From positions 1-33,074 of the forward strand of contig VMCJ01000151.1 of assembly GCA_008081395.1 (NCBI GenBank): a DNA stretch of 33,074 bases, read 5' to 3'. The notes under the pieces are model-generated. The model ran no database searches. It saw only the letters and a list, made by a program, of their open reading frames with translations, and was not told the DNA's origin. Positions 26,844-33,074 of the stretch are shown here, in pieces. How positions within the stretch are numbered: position 1 is the stretch's first letter; each line of letters starts with the position of its first letter. A program made the position numbers and the translations under genes. The stretch comes from Rhodospirillales bacterium (GTDB taxonomy: Bacteria > Pseudomonadota > Alphaproteobacteria > Bin95).

Positions 26844-27992
26844 ATGCCCTCCGGACCGCTTAATGGCCTCAAAGTTGTAGAAATGGCTGGAATAGGACCC
26901 GCACCTATGTGCGCAATGCTGCTGGCTGATCTGGGTGCTGAAGTGATTAGAATCGATCGCTTAGAACCTAGCGGCCTAGGAGCCCCCCAAGAGCGAAAAT
27001 ATGATCTTTTGCTGCGCAGCAGACCGTCTATCGCAATAGACCTTAAGCAAAAAAACGCTGTAGATCTTGCGCTTCGTTTAATTGATACCGCAGATGCTGT
27101 GATCGAGGGATTTAGACCAGGAGTAATGGAACGCCTTGGTCTTGGCCCTGAAGTATGTCTAGCCCGAAACCCAAAGCTGGTTTTTGGCCGAATGACAGGA
27201 TGGGGCCAGGAAGGACCAATTTCGCATGCAGCTGGACATGATCTGAATTACATAGCTCTAGCTGGAGTGTTGCACGCTATCGGCCGCAAGGGTGGACCTC
27301 CAACACCTCCACTTAACTTGGTTGGGGATTTTGGTGGAGGCACGATGTATCTCGCCTTCGGTGTTATGTGCGCATTGTTCGAAGCTGGAAAAACAGGGAA
27401 AGGTCAAGTCGTTGATGCCGCAATGGTGGACGGAGCAGCTTCCCTGATGACAAGTTATTTTGGCCATTTTGCTTCAGGGTTTATGACTAGCCGGCGTGGC
27501 GAAAATATGAATGACTCAGGGGCCTATTTTTATGATGTTTATGAGTGCTCTGACGGGAAATGGGTATCACTTGCCCCAATAGAAGCTAAATTTCACGCTG
27601 AACTTTTAGAACGGTTAGGAATTAATCCTACGAGCCTTCCAGAACAGTGGGACAGATCTTCATGGGACGAAGTTAAGGCTCGTTTAGGCGTCATATTTAA
27701 GACCAAAACACGGGCTCAATGGCAAGAAGAATTAGAGGGCACGGATGTCTGCTTTGCGCCAGTGTTAGGACCAGACGAGGCACCAAACCATCCCCATCTC
27801 GCCAGTCGCAAAACCTTCATTGAGGTAGACGGTATAGTGCAGCCCGCGCCTGCTCCCCGTTTCAGCAACCATTCATCCCCTATGCCTACCGCGGCAGAGG
27901 CACCTTCTCCTGAAAATTCAGTAGCAGCTCTAAAACACTGGCTCCCTGAAGGAGAACCTGAAGCTCTACGGAAATCCGGCTTATTCGGCTGA
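26844..27992 (+). CDS. Alpha-methylacyl-CoA racemase (CaiB/BaiF class III CoA-transferase superfamily)
   Basis: 382 residues. The fold family is clear from LNGLKVVEMAGIGPAPMCAM and LADLGAEVIRIDR. The racemase-type catalytic set is present: H132 in AGHDLNYIAL, D162 in NLVGDFGGGT and E247 in APIEAKFHAEL. Spacings of 30 and 85 match the H126/D156/E241 set of mycobacterial MCR, so a racemase is favoured over a CoA-transferase, where the key Asp sits elsewhere. It would interconvert (2R)- and (2S)-methylacyl-CoA so that beta-oxidation can proceed. It starts 5 bases after the predicted selenoprotein, and its 3' end overlaps the convergent GMC gene by 12 bases. Confidence 0.92.
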   Translation: MPSGPLNGLKVVEMAGIGPAPMCAMLLADLGAEVIRIDRLEPSGLGAPQERKYDLLLRSRPSIAIDLKQKNAVDLALRLIDTADAVIEGFRPGVMERLGLGPEVCLARNPKLVFGRMTGWGQEGPISHAAGHDLNYIALAGVLHAIGRKGGPPTPPLNLVGDFGGGTMYLAFGVMCALFEAGKTGKGQVVDAAMVDGAASLMTSYFGHFASGFMTSRRGENMNDSGAYFYDVYECSDGKWVSLAPIEAKFHAELLERLGINPTSLPEQWDRSSWDEVKARLGVIFKTKTRAQWQEELEGTDVCFAPVLGPDEAPNHPHLASRKTFIEVDGIVQPAPAPRFSNHSSPMPTAAEAPSPENSVAALKHWLPEGEPEALRKSGLFG

Positions 27993-29600
27993 TAGCTTGC
28001 CCTTTATTAAGTCAGCCCCCTTTTCAGCAATCGCAATGGTTGAGGCAAATGTATTTGCCGAAGGCAGCATTGGCATCACGGAAGCATCGATGATGCGCAA
28101 AGCTTGAAGTCCATGGACGCGTAGCTGGTCATCAACGACAGCACCACTATCTGTTGCTGGCCCCATTTTCGCCGTACCCACAAGATGGTATCCCGTGTTG
28201 CCCTTACGTTTAGCGAAATCAAGAAGCTCATCATCTGATTGCACATTCGCTCCAGGCAAAGTTTCAAAGTCAAAATACTTAGACATTTCTCGGCGATTGA
28301 GGATTTTTCGAGCTAGACGTAAACCGGCTATCGTTATCCTCTGATCTTCCTCTGCTGTTAAATAATTAGGTTGAATGATAGGAGGTGCTTGAGGATCAGA
28401 CGAACGAGCACGCACAAAACCCGTGCTTTCCGGCCTTGGCTGAGCGGCTCCACACGTCAAACCTGGATACTCATCTAGAACGTAAACTTTGCCATCCTGA
28501 TAACTACCCGGAGTAAATAATATACGGAGATCCGCATCTTCCATTTGGGGATGTGACTTGCCGTGAACGAATGCGATAGTCGGAGAGAGAGCAAGAACGC
28601 TTGGCCTTCCAACTGCCCACTTTACAACCTCCAACGGAAGGCGTGGCCATCTAGCGTATTCATTAATAGTTTTGACATTCTTTGCTCTCGCCGTCATGCG
28701 GGCGGTGTAGTGGTCTCGGAGGTTCTCTCCAACACCAGCGAGAGAATGATGAACTGAAACACCAATATCCGACAATTGACCTGGTGCACCAACTCCCGAA
28801 ATTTGAAGAAGCTTTGGCGTATTGGCAGCGCCAGCAGACAAGATCACCTCACGCCCTGCCTGAGCAATCTGTTCTTGGCCAGCGCGGTTAACCCATTTTA
28901 CACCAGACGCTCGCTTACCCTGAAATTCAATTGCAATGACGTTGGCATGAGTCTCTAGGCGAACATTTGGACGGTTTAGTGCTGGCTTAAGAAAGGCCTT
29001 CGCTGAACTCACTCTCTGACGATTGTGAATATAGCGCTGGAAATAACCTGATCCGAATTGAAATCCAGAATTGTAGTCCTTCGACCTCGGGACACCGCAT
29101 GCAGCAGCGGCATCGAAGAACGCTTCGGTAAGAGGATTAATCCAATCATGGTCAGTGACTGGTAACTCTCCTGCTTCGCCACGTTTTTCTGCTTGGTCTG
29201 ATGTAATGCGGGTCTCGGATCGATTGAAGTATGGAAGCAGGTCATCAAAACCCCAACCACGGTTGCCCATTTGGGCCCACTGATCAAAGTCGGCGCGCTG
29301 GCCGCGGTTGTATACCATTCCATTAACAGATGAAGAGCCGCCTACCACCTTACCTTGCGGCATCATTACCTTACGTCCGTCTAGACCTGGACCCTCTTCC
29401 GTTTCAAACCGCCAAATAAAACGATCGCCATAGAGCGTCTTAACGAAGCCTGCGGGGATATGGATTAGTGGATGTTTATCATTCCTTCCCGCCTCTAAAA
29501 CACATACCGTCGCCTTCCCATCTTGGCTTAAGCGGTTGGCTAGGACACAACCAGCTGCTCCAGCGCCTACAATAATATAGTCATAAGTGCTTTCTGCCAT
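27981..29600 (-). CDS. GMC family FAD-dependent oxidoreductase (choline dehydrogenase-like)
   Basis: 539 residues. FAD-binding DYIIVGAGAAGCVLANRL with GAGAAG at 12-17 and E36 after the second strand; GMC signature 1 in PQGKVVGGSSSVNGMVYNRG; signature 2 in LSAGAANTPKLLQISGVG; catalytic pair H472 (TGYHLVGTAKMG) and N516 (LPSANTFAST), 44 residues apart as usual. It oxidises a primary or secondary alcohol; the substrate is not assignable, and choline is only one of many possibilities. No signal peptide is seen. It is transcribed towards the racemase and is divergent from the tandem-CMD gene across 132 bases. Confidence 0.94.
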   Translation of the reverse strand: MAESTYDYIIVGAGAAGCVLANRLSQDGKATVCVLEAGRNDKHPLIHIPAGFVKTLYGDRFIWRFETEEGPGLDGRKVMMPQGKVVGGSSSVNGMVYNRGQRADFDQWAQMGNRGWGFDDLLPYFNRSETRITSDQAEKRGEAGELPVTDHDWINPLTEAFFDAAAACGVPRSKDYNSGFQFGSGYFQRYIHNRQRVSSAKAFLKPALNRPNVRLETHANVIAIEFQGKRASGVKWVNRAGQEQIAQAGREVILSAGAANTPKLLQISGVGAPGQLSDIGVSVHHSLAGVGENLRDHYTARMTARAKNVKTINEYARWPRLPLEVVKWAVGRPSVLALSPTIAFVHGKSHPQMEDADLRILFTPGSYQDGKVYVLDEYPGLTCGAAQPRPESTGFVRARSSDPQAPPIIQPNYLTAEEDQRITIAGLRLARKILNRREMSKYFDFETLPGANVQSDDELLDFAKRKGNTGYHLVGTAKMGPATDSGAVVDDQLRVHGLQALRIIDASVMPMLPSANTFASTIAIAEKGADLIKGKLSAE

Positions 29601-29732
29601 GAAAGGCTCCTGCTGGCGATTTCAATCAAAGGTTCGGATCAGAGGACCACTTGTCAACATCAGCAGATAGCTCACGATGAGACCTTGAGATTATTATTTT
29701 GTCAAAAAACAGAACTAACAAGGAAACCTTAC

Positions 29733-30500
29733 ATGAGTTCTCTGGACCCACACCGCCAGGCAATCAAGGATGATTTCATTAAAAACCGTGGTTACTGGAT
29801 GGACATCTGGGAGGAAATGCTTCGATTAAACCCTGACTTTTTTAAGGCATATACTGACTTTTCGTCAGCTCCTTGGAAGCACGGAACATTAGAGCCAAAA
29901 GTAAAAGAGTTTATGTACATTGCTGCAGATGCATCGACGACTCACCTCTATAATCGAGGTACTCGTGTCCATATACAGAATGCTCTTCGGCATGGCGCAT
30001 CAGAAGAAGAAGTTTTTGAAGTTCTAGCAATGACCAGCGTACTTGGCATTCATAGCTGTAGCCTCGGCATTCCAGTACTAATTGAAGAGTTACAAGCCGC
30101 TGGGAAGCTAAACAAACCCAAAATTGATGAACGGCGTCAAAAGATCAAAGATGAATATATTAAGGTTCGTGGGTATTGGTCCGAAAGACAGGAGGACATG
30201 CTGGCAATGGCTCCTGAGTTCTTTGAGGCATACTTAAACTTCTCTGGCGCACCTTGGCGAACCAACGTGCTCGAGCCAAAGGTCCGCGAATTCGTCTATA
30301 TAGCGATCGATGCATCTACAACTCATCTCTATGAACCAGGGCTGCGTCTACATATCAGAAATGCGATCGGTTATGGGGCAAGCCAAGAAGAATTAATGGA
30401 AATACTGCAGCTGATAGCCGCCCTAGGGATACACACCATGACTGAAAGTTTACCGATCCTTACCCAAGAAGCGGCAAAAGCCAAAAATAAGAAAGGTTAA
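29733..30500 (+). CDS. Tandem CMD-domain protein
   Basis: 255 residues from the ATG at 29733, with AAGGAAA upstream; an in-frame reading from 29685 adds 16 unrelated residues. It contains an internal duplication: residues about 11-120 and 138-248 are both CMD-like units and align clearly (IKDDFIKNRGYWMDIWEEML with IKDEYIKVRGYWSERQEDML; EPKVKEFMYIAADASTTHLY with EPKVREFVYIAIDASTTHLY). Each carries TTHLY..G.R.HI and no CxxC, so it is not a thiol-redox AhpD type; gamma-carboxymuconolactone-decarboxylase-like chemistry or a structural role is possible. Its end lies 7 bases from the end of the convergent SDR gene. Confidence 0.88.
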   Translation: MSSLDPHRQAIKDDFIKNRGYWMDIWEEMLRLNPDFFKAYTDFSSAPWKHGTLEPKVKEFMYIAADASTTHLYNRGTRVHIQNALRHGASEEEVFEVLAMTSVLGIHSCSLGIPVLIEELQAAGKLNKPKIDERRQKIKDEYIKVRGYWSERQEDMLAMAPEFFEAYLNFSGAPWRTNVLEPKVREFVYIAIDASTTHLYEPGLRLHIRNAIGYGASQEELMEILQLIAALGIHTMTESLPILTQEAAKAKNKKG

Positions 30501-30507
30501 AAATTGG

Positions 30508-31335
30508 CTAGAGCCCCACTCTAAGGCCAGTGCCCGGCGTGATACCTATGCGCCCCCCATCAACAGGAAGCACCGTGCCAGTTATGTATGATGCGGCATC
30601 AGAAGCAAGGAAATACGCTACCTCAGCAATCTCCTCTGGAAATGCTGGGCGCCCCAAGGGCGTAACCGCTACCAGGGGCGCATAACCTGGCTGCACCAAA
30701 TCACCCTTACCAATCGCCATACCTCTGGCAATGCAGTTTACTCTGATTTTATAGGGAGCAAACTCATCCGCCATTACGTGGGTCATCGGAACAAGTCCAC
30801 CTTTAGCCATAGAGTAAGCGGGTATATTAGGGTTCCCAAGAATGCCATCGATAGACCCCATATGCACAATTGCCGCCCCATGTGCAGCCTTCAACGCCGG
30901 TAAAAAGGCTTTCGTCGCGGCAAGTGGTCCAAGTAATTCAGACTGAATAACCTGAGCCAGCGCATCCATTTCAGTATCTTCTATGGACTGCCGCTCCGGA
31001 TTAAAATGGCAATTGATGAGGGCATGAACTGGTCCAATTTTTTCTCGCGCAACTGAAAGCAGCGCATTGGGATCGATATGATCAACGATCACTGTTTCAA
31101 TCTCGCCATTCGCTAACTTTATTTCTTCCTCGAGTTCTTGAAGAGCATCTCGGTCTGGATCAATCACCACCACTCTTGCGCCTCGAGAGGCAAATAGACG
31201 AGCGGACGCTGAACCAACATGAATGTTCTGGCTACCAGCCGGTGCTGGTGCAAAGACACCCTTCGCATGGGAGGTAGCTTCAACAACTACGACAGTCTTC
31301 CCGAGAAAACTTCTGTCAACTTCTGGTTTGGACAT
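30508..31335 (-). CDS. SDR family oxidoreductase with unusual cofactor loop
   Basis: 275 residues. The classical SDR catalytic residues are present: S161 in HMGSIDG, Y174 and K178 in YSMAKGG, followed by RVNCIARGM, FLASDAASYITGT and VLPVDGG. The usual TGxxxGIG loop after the first strand is replaced by a longer stretch at about 18-41 (VEATSHAKG... then GSQNIHVGSASA), and the NNAG motif is LINCHFN. D59 after the second strand suggests NAD(H) preference if a cofactor is bound. It is probably a dehydrogenase acting on an intermediate of the neighbouring pathway. It is divergent from the CMD gene at 31413 across 77 bases. Confidence 0.88.
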   Translation of the reverse strand: MSKPEVDRSFLGKTVVVVEATSHAKGVFAPAPAGSQNIHVGSASARLFASRGARVVVIDPDRDALQELEEEIKLANGEIETVIVDHIDPNALLSVAREKIGPVHALINCHFNPERQSIEDTEMDALAQVIQSELLGPLAATKAFLPALKAAHGAAIVHMGSIDGILGNPNIPAYSMAKGGLVPMTHVMADEFAPYKIRVNCIARGMAIGKGDLVQPGYAPLVAVTPLGRPAFPEEIAEVAYFLASDAASYITGTVLPVDGGRIGITPGTGLRVGL

Positions 31336-31412
31336 TGTATTCTCCTACCCTGGATGCTGTTAGCAATACTATCTGAATATTCTTTCCCCCATCATTAATC
31401 CGAGGAAGCGAT

Positions 31413-31958
31413 ATGGCCAGAGTACAAGTTCTTAAATCTCCTTCTGAGCTTTCAGGTGAAGCTCGTCGCATCGCAGAGAAAATTGTCGACACCCGTAAAT
31501 CTCTTGATGGACCATTTTCAGTATGGATGCATGCCCCAGAATGGGCTGAGCGTGTGGCCCATCTTGGAACCTTAGTTCGTTGGGAGGGAACACTAGAGCT
31601 AAGAACCCGCACACTCGCCGCGTTAGTAGTCGGTCTTCATTTCCAAGCTCAATACGTCTGGGGGATACAGGGTGTTATTGGTGCCGAACGAGGAGTGCCG
31701 CGGTCAACTATCGATGCAATCCGGGAAGGTCGTTCAGACGGGATCCCACCGGACGACCTACAAATAATAGAATTCACGCGTGAGCTTCTTAGCAAAAATC
31801 GTGTGTCTTCAGCTCTTGCTGATGCAGTTATGGAAAGGCTTGGCGCAGATCAATATGTGCAATTAACCACCTGCATTGGATACTATGCCATGCTCGCGAT
31901 GACTGTGAACGGCGTTGAACTGGAGCCTAATCCCACTCATGAAGCACTTGACGTCTAA
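31413..31958 (+). CDS. CMD-family protein, single domain, degenerate active site
   Basis: 181 residues from the ATG at 31413, with GAGGAA upstream. The fold pattern is that of carboxymuconolactone decarboxylase-like proteins: GPFSVWMHAPEWAERVAHLG, ELRTRTLAALVVGLHFQAQY, and EFTRELLSKNRVSSALADAV with TTCIGYYAMLAMTVN near the end. The usual EW..H or C..C...H active-site segment reads QYVWGIQGVIG, lacking both the cysteines and the histidine. It is therefore not a thiol peroxidase, and its function is unknown. It may be co-transcribed with the monooxygenase starting 108 bases downstream; that interval shows no gene. Confidence 0.85.
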   Translation: MARVQVLKSPSELSGEARRIAEKIVDTRKSLDGPFSVWMHAPEWAERVAHLGTLVRWEGTLELRTRTLAALVVGLHFQAQYVWGIQGVIGAERGVPRSTIDAIREGRSDGIPPDDLQIIEFTRELLSKNRVSSALADAVMERLGADQYVQLTTCIGYYAMLAMTVNGVELEPNPTHEALDV

Positions 31959-32065
31959 TAAAGCAGATGACCTGCACGAAGTGCGTGGTTTAGAGTGAAC
32001 TGTCAGATTAATTTTAAGGTACTCACATTGCTTGCTGAAGCGCGGTGATATTAGGGAGACAAAAG

Positions 32066-33074
32066 ATGTCCCATCAAACGTCCGTTGCACCTCATTTTGA
32101 CGTTATAATTGTAGGAGCTGGGTTTTCAGGCATCTATCTGGTGCATCGATGTGTTGCTTCAGGAATGTCAGTGCGCTGCTACGAACGAGGTGATGGTGTT
32201 GGTGGCACGTGGTATTGGAACCGTTATCCTGGTGCACGCTGTGACGTTGAGAGCATGGAATACTCATATGGTTTCGACGAGGCCTTACAGCAGGAGTGGG
32301 AGTGGCCGGAAAAGTACTCCGCTCAACCAGATATCCTGCGGTATGCAAATCATGTTGCCGATCGGTTCGATGTAAAGCGCCATATTGAATTTGAGACAGA
32401 GGTAAAATCTGCGCACTTTGACCCTATAAGCCGTCTTTGGAGCGCAAAAACTAACAGGGGGCAAACAATTACATCCAAGTTTGTTGTAATGGCTACTGGA
32501 TGCATTTCAACAGCCCAGGTACCAGAAATTGAGGGGCTCTCTCAATTTAAGGGCGAAACATATCACACGGGTTCATGGCCTCATGAAAAAGTTGACTTTA
32601 ATGGCAAACGCGTAGCGGTAGTTGGAACTGGCTCCTCCGGCATTCAAGCAATACCTGAAATTGCCAAAGTAGCCAGTCATCTCACTGTTTTTCAACGCAC
32701 CGCAAACTTCTCAATTCCAACACGGAACGCGCCGATGACTGCTGACTATTCGCGGTCGTGGAAAGAGGATTACGCCGATAAGCGAGAATTGATGCGTTAT
32801 TCCCACCAAGGGAATACCAGACCTAGGGGCGAAAAATCTGCCTTAGAAGTAAACGCCGAAGAACGACAAGCAATACTGGAGGCCCAATGGAAAAATGGGG
32901 GATCAGGCTTCTTAGCCGCATTTAATGATATTTTGGTAAGCCAATCTGCAAACGATATGATGTCAGAGTTTGTCAGAAGTAAAATATACGAGACCGTTGA
33001 AGATAAAAAAACGGCCGAAATCCTAGCGCCGGCATCCCATCCTATCGGTACAAAACGTATTTGTGTCGATAGTG
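32066..33074 (+). CDS. Baeyer-Villiger-type flavin monooxygenase (cut by window end)
   Basis: 336 residues are visible before the right edge. FAD-binding VIIVGAGFSGIYLVHRC has G17, G19 and G22, then YERGDGVGGTWYWNRYPGARCD as in cyclohexanone/phenylacetone monooxygenases. The fingerprint FKGETYHTGSW at 161-171 matches FxGxxxHxxxW, and the NADPH-binding Rossmann motif is GTGSSG at 187-192. The enzyme would insert oxygen next to a ketone to form an ester or lactone, using NADPH and O2. The start ATG at 32066 has GGGAG a few bases upstream. No frameshift is seen up to the edge. Confidence 0.93.
   Translation, partial: MSHQTSVAPHFDVIIVGAGFSGIYLVHRCVASGMSVRCYERGDGVGGTWYWNRYPGARCDVESMEYSYGFDEALQQEWEWPEKYSAQPDILRYANHVADRFDVKRHIEFETEVKSAHFDPISRLWSAKTNRGQTITSKFVVMATGCISTAQVPEIEGLSQFKGETYHTGSWPHEKVDFNGKRVAVVGTGSSGIQAIPEIAKVASHLTVFQRTANFSIPTRNAPMTADYSRSWKEDYADKRELMRYSHQGNTRPRGEKSALEVNAEERQAILEAQWKNGGSGFLAAFNDILVSQSANDMMSEFVRSKIYETVEDKKTAEILAPASHPIGTKRICVDS

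Noticed and set aside
29685-29732. Upstream extension of the tandem CMD protein
   Set aside because: Sixteen residues unlike the repeat unit; the ATG at 29733 is preceded by AAGGAAA.
30501-30525. Small hairpin between the convergent CMD and SDR genes as a terminator
   Set aside because: TAGAG/CTCTA makes only a five-pair stem with no T-run on either side and lies mostly within the SDR coding end.

Overview
The window looks like a chromosomal segment of a moderate-GC alphaproteobacterium, probably free-living and aquatic; that assignment is inferred from gene order and protein character, not from a search. The complex I genes run nuoA-B-C-D-E-F-G-H with separate nuoC and nuoD and a short mitochondrial-type NuoG. 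The glycine decarboxylase is split into gcvPA and gcvPB. I see no rRNA, tRNA, CRISPR array, IS element or phage gene. Both edges cut genes: nuoH on the left and a Baeyer-Villiger-type monooxygenase on the right.

Layout. (1) 1-7028, minus strand: nuoA to nuoH, tightly packed, encoding respiratory NADH:quinone oxidoreductase. (2) 7029-7492: the only stretch over 300 bases without a gene. It holds a putative promoter, a tandem glycine riboswitch and a possible ribosome-site switch. (3) 7493-12580, plus: gcvT, gcvH, gcvPA, gcvPB (glycine cleavage), then an unrecognised ferredoxin-fold-like protein. (4) 12573-14092, minus: a TusA-like sulfur carrier and a NYN-domain predicted RNase, divergent from an Lhr-type DEXH helicase (14140-16611), followed by a small cupin. 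(5) 17234-26127: two divergent operons. The minus one has a PrpF-like isomerase, an MmgE/PrpD protein and a 5-formyl-THF cyclo-ligase-like protein. The plus one has a PrpB/PEP-mutase-family lyase, a second MmgE/PrpD protein, an NpdG-like F420-dependent reductase, a VOC protein and an acyl-CoA synthetase. Together they look like an isomerase-hydratase-lyase route for a branched di- or tricarboxylate, ending in CoA activation. (6) 26227-33074: a catabolic cluster with three carboxymuconolactone decarboxylase (CMD)-fold genes, an alpha-methylacyl-CoA racemase, a GMC oxidoreductase, an SDR and a flavin monooxygenase.

The most notable feature is the CMD/AhpD-like gene at 26227-26838. It is interrupted by an in-frame TGA exactly where the second cysteine of the CxxC motif belongs. 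A 7-bp hairpin with a GGUC loop starts 14 nt after that TGA. This is the expected layout of a bacterial selenoprotein (CxxU redox site plus bSECIS), and an automatic annotation would split it into two genes or call it a pseudogene.
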